A stretch of 64,000 bases of DNA. Source: Doryteuthis pealeii. Lineage: Eukaryota > Mollusca > Cephalopoda > Myopsida > Loliginidae. The notes beneath the pieces were generated by a model. The model was not told where the DNA came from. It searched no databases and saw only the letters and a program-made list of their open reading frames with translations. The stretch is taken from contig CM042150.1 of assembly GCA_023376005.1 (NCBI GenBank), positions 80,692,692 through 80,756,691 of the forward strand, written 5' to 3'. Shown here piece after piece: positions 33,475 to 43,344 of this stretch (positions within the stretch are counted from its first letter, which is position 1; each line of letters starts with the position of its first letter). The translations under genes were made by a program, and so were the position numbers.

Positions 33475-33535
33475 AGCTCAGTCCTACAGAGTTTCACGTT
33501 GTGCACACAATCGTCAGACGGAAATAGTCTGAGAA
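33475..33535 (-). ncRNA. Hammerhead ribozyme-like motif
   Basis: On the minus strand: CTGACGA (33,517-33,511), hairpin II with TTGT/ACAA, GAAA (33,495-33,492), CTCTG as a minimal stem III, then TA. A distal stem I helix can form between 33,529-33,533 and 33,477-33,481. The core CUGANGA/GAAA/UH is intact, but three unpaired bases sit between stem II and GAAA, so activity is uncertain. A (TA)n array follows at 33,556. Confidence 0.45.
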
Positions 33536-33559
33536 CTGTGTGCATAAATAATTTTTATA

Positions 33560-33605
<46 letters not shown>

Positions 33606-33782
33606 CCAAACTTGTTGGTAAACCCTTGTGGTAAGAAAAAACCTGGAAAATAGTTTGATTGTAAAAACATACTACAAACGTCACCTGGGAAAAAAAATTT
33701 GAAAAAAGATTATTTTCAGTTGGTACGACACCAACCGAAAATAATCAGTTGATACTATAATACTTGGCCAAAGAAAAAAACA

Positions 33783-33784
<2 letters not shown>

Positions 33785-33844
<60 letters not shown>
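33785..33844. repeat. (TA)n microsatellite
   Basis: Uninterrupted TA run beside a hammerhead-bearing foldback. Confidence 0.97.
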
Positions 33845-33849
<5 letters not shown>

Positions 33850-33912
33850 GCTAGGATATATACTAAAGCTAATAAGTAAAGAGTGCTCAATACCTAAGTA
33901 GAGCAAATAATA

Positions 33913-33999
33913 AAGATAAACCTAAGAGTCAGATCTTAGCCCTGAAGAGCACTAAGCGAAACTTTTAGTAGGTATATCTGACTCATTAGGTTTATCTTT
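33913..33999 (+). ncRNA. Hammerhead ribozyme-like motif with long stem I
   Basis: CTGAAGA (33,942-33,948), short hairpin II (GC, loop ACTAA, GC), GAAA (33,958-33,961), stem III CTTTTAG, then TA (33,969-33,970). Stem I is unusually long: CC/GG next to the core, an internal loop, then GAGTCAGAT (33,926-33,934) pairing with ATCTGACTC (33,976-33,984), and beyond it AAAGATAAACC with GGTTTATCTTT. This fits a type I hammerhead. It lies between (TA)n arrays and next to a GAGTGCTCAAT block also seen at 36,370 and 47,010, all probably PLE-derived. Confidence 0.75.
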
Positions 34000-34003
34000 A
34001 TAT

Positions 34004-34009
<6 letters not shown>

Positions 34010-34034
<25 letters not shown>

Positions 34035-34045
34035 ATATAGAAGAG

Positions 34046-34085
<40 letters not shown>

Positions 34086-34095
34086 GCGAGAGAGC
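34010..34095. repeat. (TA)n and (GA)n microsatellites
   Basis: TA runs then a GA array at 34,043-34,094. Confidence 0.95.
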
Positions 34096-34384
34096 TGACA
34101 TTTCTAAAGGCAATAAATTATCACGTTCATCATGTGCATATGTCATTTATAAAAAAGAACCACCTGACAACTTCACCACACCATAAATACGAATGATTAG
34201 GTTACATAATTTATGGGATTTCCTCTCAATTATGTATTGTAGTGTAGTTAAATTTAGAATAACAGGTAATATCTTGGGAAAATACAATTATTTGATTGAC
34301 ATATTTAACCTTTTTTTGACCTGTTCTCCGAATGAACAGAACCAAAGTGAGAAAGTTAGAAAATCAGCTGCGGCTGGGTGAGTG

Positions 34385-34866
34385 AACAAGGCGGAAGCAC
34401 GATGACATCCTTATTCAAAGGGCCATTTGTGGACGGGATCCTAGTGGCTGAAACACTCCACTTTGGCCCATACATATGCTAGACGGGCGGTCGGAGACGC
34501 CCTCTCAGACCAATCGACTGTTCACGCCAAGCCCTAGTACCTATATGATTGTCCCGAACTTACTGCCCTGATGTCAACCCCCTAACGCTTTTTATCATAT
34601 GTGTGCTAGAAGGTGGTGGCTGATGGTCTTAATGTCCTGAATATGACGTTAAACTGTATCTAGTGGGGAAATTCCAATGCTGGAACTTTGGGGACTTTTA
34701 TCGACATTACTACCCGGGATGGTAGTACCTGTTAGGGTCCCCTCTATGGGTTAAATGAATCAAAAACTGGATTTAAAAATGTGTTTGAAATATGCATACC
34801 CAACAAGAATGAATAAAACAAAGACGTCTTCGCCATAAAATAATCCATTAAGTTTAGTTGTTTGTT
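34385..34866 (+). repeat. Dispersed repeat family N, longest plus copy
   Basis: Shared with 47,337-47,735: CAAGCCCTAG, TTTTTATCATATG, GTGCTAGAAGG, AATGACGTTAAACT-type block, GGTAGTACCTGTTAGGGTC, CTATGGGTTAAAT. It meets a reverse copy tail-to-tail. Confidence 0.8.
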
Positions 34867-35395
34867 TGGGTTTTACAGCATGCAAAACCATTGGGTTATT
34901 TTATGTCAAAGATATTTTTTTAAACTCATTTTTTTAATCTAACCCATTGATGGGCACCTACCAGGTGAGAGTGGACTTGGGAGTAATGGTGATGAAGAGG
35001 TGATCCAGATTCCCCAGAACTCCAGAACTGGAACCTCACCATTTAACGTCCTAACCAGGACATGTAGACCCTCAGTCACCGTCTTCTAGCACATATATGA
35101 TAAAAAGGGGTTTCCATAAGGGCCATAGTGTTCGGACAATCACATAGGTGCTAGGGCTTGACGTGACCAGCCTCTCCAACCGCCGTCTAGCCTACGTAAG
35201 GTTTAAAGTGGGGGTGTTTCAGCCACCAGGTCCTGTTTTCGGGTATCACGCGTCGCTATCCACGGCCAACAGGTGGCCCACTTGATGGGATTTTTCAGCC
35301 CTCTACAGAGGTGCAGGTGGCGTAATATACAGCCTCAGCCGACAGGGCAGCCAAACAAGGGTAGACATGACGTAAAATCTAACCAACCAACCAAT
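34867..35395 (-). repeat. Dispersed repeat family N, minus copy forming an inverted pair
   Basis: The reverse complement of the family: TAACCCATTGATGGGCACC, CATCACC/GGTGATGAAG blocks, TCTAGCACATATATGATAAA, GTGCTAGGGCTTG. Together with 34,385-34,866 it makes an imperfect inverted repeat of about 1 kb. It ends in an AACC-rich motif. Confidence 0.8.
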
Positions 35396-35399
35396 ATGG

Positions 35400-35444
35400 A
35401 TATATATATATATTATTTATTCACCTATATATATGTGTGTTCTT

Positions 35445-35537
<93 letters not shown>

Positions 35538-36095
35538 AGAGGCAAAGGACTTGTTTTAGCCGTAAAAGTGATTGATATTTAGATCACCGTAAGATAATTA
35601 TATTTTCTTTTTTTTTTGGGGGGGGGTGCAGATTTTACAGATTGTTAGTCTTAACTAATCAAAAATTATGTGCAATTATTATAAATTTCCAGGTTGAAGC
35701 AATGCCATTGAATCTAAAAAGCAATGTCAAATGAGATGTGTGTAATCATTTATTTAGCACAAATAATTCTTTGAATCTTTTCTTTTGAAATTTTGGGATT
35801 AAATTTCTGTGCGGTTAGTTACGTCTTTTCAGCAACATGTAATCCTGTATATTATTGTCTATTGTTAGAGAATTTTCTCGACGAATTGCATGCCTTACAA
35901 CTTTCCCCAGAGGTCCAATAAGTATACATATCAAATTTGATTATCCTACATCAAAACTTTTAGCTGCCTATAGAGGACAGCTAAGCCAAATATTCACAAT
36001 TATTAATATTAATTTAATAATATCAGCTCGGCTGGTCATAAATGTGCAGCATCCAGTGAGAATTTGAATTCCAAACTTACTAACATGCACATACA
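35400..36095. other. Microsatellites and AT-rich spacer
   Basis: (TA)n near 35,400-35,435, (CT)n at 35,448-35,506, (GT)n at 35,511-35,537, then AT-rich sequence with no recognised gene. Confidence 0.6.
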
Positions 36096-36096
36096 C

Positions 36097-36097
<1 letters not shown>

Positions 36098-36153
<56 letters not shown>
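36098..36153. repeat. (TA)n microsatellite
   Basis: A long TA run immediately left of a hammerhead foldback. Confidence 0.97.
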
Positions 36154-36160
<7 letters not shown>

Positions 36161-36163
36161 AAC

Positions 36164-36337
36164 GGTACACAATAATAACCTACTCGAGTTTCACCGTAAG
36201 GATCTTCAGGGTTAAATCCACTGGATTAATCAAGACATTGATTAATTGCAGTCGATTGCACGTGTGTATTTTTTTTGCGCGCGTCATCACAAAAAAAGAT
36301 CCTTAGGTGAAACTCGAGTAGGTTATTACTGTGTGCC
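36164..36337. repeat. Foldback with hammerhead in the left arm
   Basis: The left arm 36,164-36,206 is the near reverse complement of 36,296-36,337 (AACCTACTCGAGTTTCACC against GGTGAAACTCGAGTAGGTT). The spacer is about 90 bases. The right arm lacks the CTGANGA strand. Confidence 0.88.
36171..36216 (-). ncRNA. Hammerhead ribozyme-like motif, intact core
   Basis: The minus strand reads CTGAAGA (36,209-36,203), a short hairpin II, GAAA (36,192-36,189), the fully self-complementary stem III CTCGAG, and TA. Stem I pairs TAACC (36,214-36,210 on the minus strand) with GGTTA (36,180-36,176), five base pairs. A palindromic stem III of this size is a poor single-molecule hairpin but ideal for pairing between two copies, as known for dimeric minimal hammerheads of PLEs. 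Confidence 0.72.
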
Positions 36338-36472
36338 ATTATTATAATAAATTTGCTCTACTCACGTATTGAGCACTTTATATTTGTTATATCGCTGTCT
36401 TATCATTGTGAAACTTGCATCAACTAACCATTGTGACCGATTTCACCGGTAAGTCACCTTTTCCACAAATAC

Positions 36473-37050
<578 letters not shown>

Positions 37051-37138
37051 CAGGAATAACATAGGTTGGCACACCCACGCAATTGAGAATGAACGCAGCC
37101 CGGATGTTCATAAGAATAGAAGGCTGGAGAAAGTGACT

Positions 37139-37180
37139 ATTCCCAGATGAATTGCTCCGGCATGAAACTCGAGTAGGAAT
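37139..37180 (+). ncRNA. Hammerhead ribozyme-like motif downstream of PLE-B
   Basis: Stem I pairs ATTCC (37,139-37,143) with GGAAT (37,176-37,180). The core reads CAGATGA (37,144-37,150; one change from CTGATGA), hairpin II TGC-TCCG-GCA, GAAA (37,164-37,167), palindromic stem III CTCGAG, and TA. The position just 3' of the endonuclease matches the terminal repeat of PLEs. The U4-to-A change probably abolishes cleavage. Confidence 0.65.
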
Positions 37181-37338
37181 TTTTTATAAAACTCGCTTTT
37201 ATAACACTCGCCTTTTAAAAAACGTATATATATATATTATATATATACAAGATTTTGGATTTTTTCCTACGAGAAAAATATGTTATAATAATAAGTAATG
37301 ATAAGTTCCGCAAAATGGCTTCAATTTGTTTTTTTAAT

Positions 37339-37490
37339 TTTGTGTCTTTGTGATACTGCAACCTCCGAATAGAATTACTGTTTGAAGGTTGCAGCATCAA
37401 ACGGACACAAATTGGCTAAAGGTACAGTACAGATCCATACATAGAGTTTGAAGAAGATTTAAAAGTCCGAAACACGTGTCGACCTTCAAC
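37339..37490 (+). repeat. Small foldback and degenerate hammerhead
   Basis: Imperfect inverted arms at 37,339-37,367 and 37,385-37,412 (GCAACCTCC against GAAGGTTGC). From 37,448 follows TTGAAGA, a weak hairpin, CGAAA, the palindrome CACGTG, and TC. The first core base is T instead of C, so this is a relic. Confidence 0.45.
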
Positions 37491-37635
37491 ATATCAGAAT
37501 TGTTAAATGATTGTCAAACTTATGATATTTAGTTTAGAAAAAAAAACTACTATTCCCGTTTACATTTGTGAAAAACGATTGGCGTACTTAATATGATAAA
37601 TTAAAGAAAATTAAAACCATTTTGTGAACATTATC

Positions 37636-37643
<8 letters not shown>

Positions 37644-37691
<48 letters not shown>
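37644..37691. repeat. (TA)n microsatellite
   Basis: TA run. Confidence 0.97.
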
Positions 37692-37693
<2 letters not shown>

Positions 37694-37784
37694 TATATGG
37701 AGGATAAAATATGGAAGTAAATCCGACGGGATATAAAGATAAGAAAAAAGTATTCCAAAAGGGTAAATGTATTTTAGATGATGA

Positions 37785-37845
37785 AGCTAACGTAAAAACG
37801 TTTCGATTTTCGTTAAAACTTTCATCAGGACCTTAGGATGAATTA
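37785..37845 (-). ncRNA. Hammerhead ribozyme-like motif, intact core
   Basis: On the minus strand: CTGATGA (37,828-37,822), hairpin II of about 5 bp (TTTT/AAAA with a G-T pair), GAAA (37,804-37,801), stem III CG-T-loop-A-CG, then TT. Stem I is short. A second, inverted and mutated copy (TTGAAGA at 37,940-37,946, then GGAAACG) follows on the plus strand, repeating the head-to-head arrangement seen at 40.5 and 42.3 kb. Confidence 0.58.
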
Positions 37846-37989
37846 AGTGTCTTCTAAACAGTAATGCCAATCCTTTCAAAATAAAAGAGAGGTGAGATTT
37901 CCATCTCCATTTAGACAAGACTTAATTCATCGTAATCTCTTGAAGATGGTTTTAAAGAAAACGGAAACGTTTTTTACGTCGACTTATAC

Positions 37990-38033
37990 ACATACACACA
38001 CACACACACACACATAAACACACACACGCACAT

Positions 38034-38090
<57 letters not shown>
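37990..38090. repeat. (CA)n-(TA)n microsatellite
   Basis: An interrupted CA array running into TA. Family B SINE scraps may follow at 38,107-38,170. Confidence 0.95.
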
Positions 38091-38326
38091 CATTTATTTA
38101 TATATATACCAACCCATCTATACGTGTATGGTGTGAAACACGTTCAAATTCTTAGTGAGAACAGTAGTGAGTTTTCGTATTAGAGCATTACTGAGTTTGA
38201 TTCTCAGTAACTTCTTTGTATCTAACCTTAGTAAAGAAATAAGAACAAAATGGGATATCAGGTGTGATTTGAAATGTCATACGAAAGGCCTAGTTTACTC
38301 ACCTCGGCTCTACGATTAGTGCCCAT

Positions 38327-38677
38327 ATCTATTAATAATGGAGATTCGCTTCCGATAATTGTCTGTAACAAAAACTATGCAATGTTAGACAGTACTCATT
38401 GGTTTTTTAAACAAGTTTTAATAAATACATACCTGGTATCTATCTATATATATTTTATTTTAATATATATTTAAAGTTATCAAAACTAAGTTTCCATTTC
38501 AATTTTAAAATATTTTTAACTCCTTTAATAAATTTATTTTATTTTTTACTCCTTTAATACATTTGATGATTGTACTTTACTTATGGTACAAACTCTCTGA
38601 TATTAAATTTTCAACTCCCATCCCCTCAGGCAATATTTATTTTACGTCGCCCAGAGGACGTTTTTTATTTTTCTAGT
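38327..38677 (+). repeat. Dispersed repeat family G, copy 2 (internally deleted)
   Basis: The same ends as copy 1 (ATCTATTAATAATGGAGATTC; CGCCCAGAGGACG hairpin, T run, CTAGT). About 100 bases are missing near the 5' third. The frame 38,274-38,474 is not conserved in other copies. Confidence 0.8.
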
Positions 38678-38697
38678 ATGTTCAATTATCGATCATA

Positions 38698-39165
38698 TGC
38701 AAATCAGATCTCCCTGATAAGATAAAGCGCACATTCTTCCAAAATATAGCCGTTTCCTTGCTACTGTATAGCTGCACTACTTGGACTCTACGGAAACGCT
38801 TGGAGAAAAAGATAGATGAGAACTGTACAAGAAATCTGCGGGCTGACCGTAACAAATCTTGGAAGCAGCACTTAAAAAAGAGCATCTGTGCACCCACTGC
38901 CCTCCTATCACACAAACCATTCGGGTAAGATGAATAAGACATTCTGGACACTGTGTGAGAAGCCAGTACTTGTTTATAAGCGATGTGCACCTACACCTGG
39001 ATACATGTGTTGGTCAACTACAAAAACCAACATCAATCAGCTCTGTTTGGATACTGGAGTTTGCGTATAAGACCTTTGAGGAGAGATGGTTGATAGTGAC
39101 GGTGGGGAGGAGGATTCATGGAGAGCTGTGCTGTCGACACCATTGATGATGATGATGATGATGAT
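38698..39165 (+). pseudogene. Non-LTR retrotransposon C-terminus with (GAT)n tail
   Basis: The plus-strand translation reads LSDKIKRTFFQNIAVSLLLY, CTTWTLRKRLEKKIDENCTR and NKSWKQH, then breaks into other frames. This is the common end of a LINE reverse transcriptase ORF (LYGCTTWTL-type, NKSWKQH), as in the 46.2-kb copy. The 3' end carries (GAT)n at 39,144-39,166. Several frame breaks; pseudogene. The clade is not assigned. Confidence 0.75.
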
Positions 39166-39169
39166 TTCA

Positions 39170-39990
39170 TAATCCTAATTTTATTATTGGGTAATTTTTG
39201 GGGATACGTTGTATATGTTGTGCTATCGATTTTCTAATAACTGGTTCACGTTCTGTTTGCTAAATCTGTTGCTCTTCAAGAGGAGACGCTTATTGAATTA
39301 GCTATATAATTTGTATAGGAAAAAAACGCAACAAAAAAGGCAACAAAAAAGGCAACAATAATAAACGCAACACAAAAAAAAAAAACGAAACAAACAACAA
39401 TCTTCATATATTTTTCAAAAACATAATTCAATCGTTATTTTTTTTTTCTCAAAGACCGAATTTTCTTTTAATCATTATTTGTGCAAAACATTTTTATCTC
39501 GATAGAAATCGATTTCAATTATACTTTCTCAATTGAGTAATGCGAGGAATTCAACTTGCATGCAACACATTTTTGCCACTATCAGTTCGAATATCTTGCA
39601 CGCGAGGCACAAAGCTGAAACGATTCACACAAAGACAAACCCGGATGAACCGAGCTCTAACGCGGGAAATTCCTTGTTACTTGTTAGAAGAATACCTGAT
39701 AAATTCAAGCTAGAAAACTGTTAGTATAATAGAACGTTGACAAAATAATTCTTTAAATTAGTTAGTAAAACCGTTAAAAAACTGACATTTTTTGCGTTAC
39801 TGTCAGGTCCACGGCGATATATCATTCGTCAGAAGATTGTCTTCTTCAATAGCAGCATCTCACTTGATATTTTGCAAGTCTTACAAAACAACGGAAGGCT
39901 TACTGAAAGTACCAAGAACACCCCCTATCGGGTCCCTGTCTTCTAGCTTTATATTTATGCTAATATATTTTAGAGACCGGCCGTATACAG
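39170..39990. other. AT-rich spacer
   Basis: No gene recognised. The frames at 39,533-39,724 and 39,792-39,995 show no known domain, though the latter lies just upstream of, and may belong to, the fragment at 40,000. Confidence 0.5.
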
Positions 39991-39999
39991 CATGAGCAG

Positions 40000-40245
40000 T
40001 TGAAAAGAGATATTCGCAAGAATAAAAAAGTAGACAATCAAGGGTTTCAAATCGGTCTACTTTGTAACCAGTGTGGAAGGCTATGTATGAGCAAAGCTGG
40101 CCTGATCAGTCACCAATCTGTGCATCGACGGGATGGACTAATACAAAATACCCTGTGCTCCCTGGAAATACCTGTAAATGTGGGAAGGTGTGCAAGACTT
40201 TGGCAGGACTAAAGAACCACTTTCGTTCAGCTCATTGTTGAACTT
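40000..40245 (+). pseudogene. C2H2-finger fragment, probably from a retroelement
   Basis: The frame 40,000-40,212 holds one good C2H2 pattern, CNQCGRLCMSKAGLISHQSVH (C-x2-C-x12-H-x3-H). After a frame break near 40,155 a second, slightly damaged finger reads CKCGKVCKTLAGLKNHFRSAH and then a stop. Paired fingers with AGL-x-x-H at the extreme C-terminus are seen in some LINE reverse transcriptase proteins. A host zinc-finger exon is the alternative, but the frame break argues against it. Confidence 0.55.
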
Positions 40246-40389
40246 TTTTGAAGCTCACCATTATATTGTTTGAACTGTTGAGCTTTTTTCTTTTTTTTCT
40301 TTTTTTTGTTACTATATATCAAGCAATGGCAATACTTGAACACGAGTTTGCTGCCATTATCATCATATATACATATACATATTCATATC

Positions 40390-40421
<32 letters not shown>

Positions 40422-40524
40422 AATAATTGTAATTTGCTTGAAGCATTGTTAATTATGTTATAATGTATTAATTTGAAAGCAATTACAATGCAAGTAAAAA
40501 AATAAAAAAAAAGATGTTATTTTT

Positions 40525-40566
40525 GTGTCCTATCGATTTCAAAGTAAAACTTTATCTTCAGAGACG
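40525..40566 (-). ncRNA. Hammerhead ribozyme-like motif (left arm of palindrome)
   Basis: A mirror of the right-arm copy: CTGAAGA at 40,561-40,555 and GAAA at 40,540-40,537 on the minus strand, with stem II AAAGT-TTT-ACTTT and stem III TCGA. Confidence 0.7.
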
Positions 40567-40579
40567 ATTTTCGGAAAAT

Positions 40580-40620
40580 CGTCTCTGAAGATAAAGTTTT
40601 ACTTTGAAATCGATAGGACA
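40580..40620 (+). ncRNA. Hammerhead ribozyme-like motif (right arm of palindrome)
   Basis: CTGAAGA (40,585-40,591), 5-bp hairpin II (AAAGT, loop TTT, ACTTT), GAAA (40,606-40,609), self-complementary stem III TCGA, TA (40,614-40,615). Stem I pairs GTCT (40,581-40,584) with GGAC (40,616-40,619). The core is intact; position 7 is A, which the CUGANGA consensus allows. Confidence 0.72.
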
Positions 40621-40689
40621 CAAAAAAAACATCTTTTTGTTTTATTTTTTTACTTGCATTGTAATTGCTTTCAATTAATACATTATAAT

Positions 40690-40772
<83 letters not shown>

Positions 40773-40869
40773 TGTCACTCAAGCGTTTTCGCTCTAGTAG
40801 CATTAGTAATTCATCCAAAAGTACTCAATATAGTTCATAAACATAGAGCATAAATAGTTGAAGAAAAAA

Positions 40870-40932
40870 TGTATCTTTCTACTACGGTTTCGGTGTTTTA
40901 GGTGTCTTCAACACTGAAATCGTGGTAGATAG
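40870..40932 (-). repeat. Possible eroded hammerhead
   Basis: The minus strand reads TTGAAGA, ACACC blocks, then GAAACC and TA, but the first core base is changed and stem II does not pair. It flanks a (TA)n/(GATA)n array. Confidence 0.3.
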
Positions 40933-41336
40933 ATAAAAACTATTTGCAACTATATATATATGTGGTGATTGCCGCTCCTTCACACAATAAGGCCATTTCT
41001 AAAAGTAGCTCAGTTGTGAGCAGTTGTGAGCACGCAGATGGCCAACGGATCCAGCTTGTTTTTATGTACCCTGTCACACATATGAATCCCTCGACATACA
41101 TGCCCTGCCACACAGGTCAGACTTCAATGTAGGAAATTTTCCATGGCGTCCGTCTTGAGTCGCTTCAGGATGGAGGGCTCGAGTCACCTTTCCTCAAACT
41201 TCTTACAGCTACCATCGGCCTGTCCTTCCATGAGGATGTGTATCCAGCCCATCCCTTTCTGTCAATTGGTCCTTATCGCTTAAACTGACTTCCGCAGGGG
41301 TATCGATGTCGGCCCCATATCGAGATGCTCCCCTGT

Positions 41337-41338
<2 letters not shown>

Positions 41339-41382
<44 letters not shown>

Positions 41383-41428
41383 ATAGATAGATAGATAGAT
41401 ATAGATATATAGATATATAGATATACAT
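41339..41428. repeat. (TA)n-(GATA)n microsatellite
   Basis: TA run then GATA repeats. Confidence 0.97.
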
Positions 41429-41429
41429 A

Positions 41430-41587
41430 TGTATATTGGAAGATTTTGTTGGATGCCGTCCAGCTAAGAAATACATCAACCAACTCTGCAATGATACTGG
41501 ATGCTGCGCGGAGGTCCTGCCATGGGGAATGAATGATAGAGGCGTTTGGCGAGAGATTGTCATGGATATATGTACTGCTAGCATGAC

Positions 41588-41625
<38 letters not shown>
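41430..41625 (+). pseudogene. LINE 3' tail with (GAT)n
   Basis: The sequence AGAAATACATCAACCAACTC to GAATGATAGAGGCG corresponds to the coding tail of the 46.2-kb LINE (YIDQLCKDAGC ... MNDREGW) with frame breaks. It ends in (GAT)n at 41,589-41,625. Confidence 0.7.
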
Positions 41626-41626
<1 letters not shown>

Positions 41627-41677
41627 CCAGGTTTCATGATGCCAATGAATAGACAAAATGTTTTATTATTTATATTG

Positions 41678-41872
41678 AAATTAAAAACATATGAAGTGAA
41701 AGTAAGCTTCATCACTCAACAGAGCTCGAATCGAGGAAGAAAATTACGATTAAGCAATATGATATAATCACTTTATTTTATATCTATCCATTGTTAAATT
41801 ATTCCTCCATCATTGAGCGAGGACGAAACCAGTAAGCTAGCTTACATTCACTTCTTATGTTTTTAATTTGAG
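41678..41872. repeat. Foldback with arms of about 30 bp
   Basis: AATTAAAAACATATGAAGTG at 41,680 faces its near reverse complement ending at 41,870 (CACTTCTTATGTTTTTAATT). A GAGGACGAAACCAG block near 41,820 resembles the 3' half of a hammerhead core, but no CTGANGA precedes it. Confidence 0.8.
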
Positions 41873-41926
41873 TATGAATAATAAATCATTTTATCTATTT
41901 ATTCCTATCATATATATGTATACACA

Positions 41927-41959
<33 letters not shown>

Positions 41960-41963
41960 ATAT

Positions 41964-42003
41964 GTGATGATGGCACTTCGAAGTGCCGAAAGTACTCGGG
42001 GCG
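41964..42003 (+). ncRNA. Hammerhead ribozyme-like motif, cut at its 5' edge by (TA)n
   Basis: GTGATGA (41,964-41,970; C-to-G at the first core base) directly follows a (TA)n run. Then a strong hairpin II (GGCACT, loop TCGA, AGTGCC), GAAA (41,988-41,991), palindromic stem III GTAC, and TC. The upstream stem I strand is missing, consistent with the element joining the TA array exactly at the ribozyme. The following frame (to 42,128) has no recognised domain. Confidence 0.55.
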
Positions 42004-42224
42004 TGAACTTTGAAGGACTAATCCACGAATTTCACCCAAATATTAAAAGTTTGCCAGAAAACTCGAAAAGATCAAAAATAAAATTGTTAAACAGGAGATG
42101 TGTCTTTTGTTTAATTCAACATGCATAAATGAAAAAATGCTGCCCAAATACACATATATACATACATATTTATATATATATTAAGAAATTTTAAAAAACA
42201 AATGTTCCAAAAATAAGATGAATT

Positions 42225-42285
42225 TATTTATCGACGCTTAAACGTTTCGGTTTCTTTAAACCTTCATCAGGATGTATTATAGGAT
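42225..42285 (-). ncRNA. Hammerhead ribozyme-like motif (left arm)
   Basis: Minus strand: CTGATGA (42,270-42,264), hairpin II GGTTT-AAAG-AAACC, GAAA (42,248-42,245), stem III CGTTTAAGCG, TC. It mirrors the right-arm copy. Confidence 0.72.
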
Positions 42286-42399
42286 GAAGAAATTGATTGA
42301 TGTTTTATAGATGACAGGAAATCAAAAAAAATCTCTATAAAGATTTAAGAATTTTTTTTTATCTCCTGTCATCTATAAAATATCCATCAATTTCTTCAC

Positions 42400-42470
42400 C
42401 CCATAATACATCCTGATGAAGGTTTAAAGAAACCGAAACGTTTAAGCGTCGATAGATAAATTCATCTTAT
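42400..42470 (+). ncRNA. Hammerhead ribozyme-like motif (right arm)
   Basis: CTGATGA (42,413-42,419), 5-bp hairpin II (GGTTT, loop AAAG, AAACC), GAAA (42,435-42,438), stem III CG-T-T..A-G-CG, TC (42,449-42,450). Stem I forms ATC/GAT next to the core, then an internal loop and a second short helix. The core is intact. Confidence 0.72.
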
Positions 42471-42532
42471 TTTTGGAACACTTGTTTTTTCAAATTTCTT
42501 ATTATTTTCTGATTTATTTGCATATATACTCC

Positions 42533-42536
<4 letters not shown>

Positions 42537-42602
<66 letters not shown>

Positions 42603-42645
42603 TTTATGTGTGTGTGTATGTATGTGTGTTTGTGTTTGTGTGATG
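42537..42645. repeat. (TA)n-(TG)n microsatellite
   Basis: TA run then TG/TGTT repeats; the minus frame across it is an artefact. Confidence 0.95.
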
Positions 42646-42867
42646 CAAATATAGGCCGCACCATAACTACTTTTTCAATTGTTGTATAGCCGTATATACG
42701 AAAGGAAGACATATATACAGTTCAGAATTGCTCGATTTATTTCTGCTTGTTGAATGATTCCTGTTAACTGCTTCTTCACCTAACCTGTCTTCTATGTTCT
42801 CTAGTTGACTTTACTTCTTCTGGGGGATTGACTTTCTTTCTTGTTTCTTCTTACGACTTCGAACTGG

Positions 42868-42986
42868 GCTGAGCTGGTCATTGTCTTAATTATTTAGCAA
42901 CAACAAGACCTTGTACGAAAAATTTGTTCTTAGCATCTGAAACGGAGCGACACACCTAACATCAGCCCCTTACTTTACCGCGCATG

Positions 42987-42988
<2 letters not shown>
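42868..42988 (-). repeat. SINE family A, headless fragment
   Basis: It retains GGAGCGACACACCTAACATC and TTACTTTACCGCGCA body blocks in reverse; the tRNA head is replaced by (TA)n. Confidence 0.65.
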
Positions 42989-43038
<50 letters not shown>

Positions 43039-43166
43039 AAAAAATAAATAAAGGAAATAAAATCTTGAATAGATAAAAATGGTTTAATGAATTTTCATCC
43101 CTTCAACATTTTATTTCCTATATCTATTTATCTTTCCAGCATATTGACAGATTCATTTCCATTTTC

Positions 43167-43220
<54 letters not shown>

Positions 43221-43262
43221 CAAGACTCTTTTATAAACAGGATGTGAGCTCTCTAACGGATT

Positions 43263-43313
<51 letters not shown>
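42987..43313. repeat. Three (TA)n arrays
   Basis: TA runs at 42,987-43,035, 43,170-43,218 and 43,265-43,313 with short AT-rich linkers. Confidence 0.95.
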
Positions 43314-43316
<3 letters not shown>

Positions 43317-43344
43317 ACAGTTAAAATCTACTCACTTCCCTGAA

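Larger units (their letters stand above)
40456..40690. repeat. Near-perfect palindrome, arms of about 116 bp
   Basis: Two arms are separated by one base (centre 40,573). Each arm carries the same hammerhead-like motif pointing outward, followed by the block GATGTT/AACATC and TTACTTGCATTGTAATTGC. (TA)n arrays lie on both sides (40,388-40,427 and 40,685-40,737, then GATA to 40,772). Confidence 0.92.
42183..42500. repeat. Inverted pair with two intact hammerhead-like motifs
   Basis: Arms 42,183-42,322 and 42,360-42,500 are near reverse complements (TTCCAAAAATAAGATGAATT, ATTTATAGATGACAGGA-type blocks), with about 38 bases between. (TA)n at 42,537-42,571 lies just outside. A single minus copy of the same element is at 48,240-48,390. 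Confidence 0.9.
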
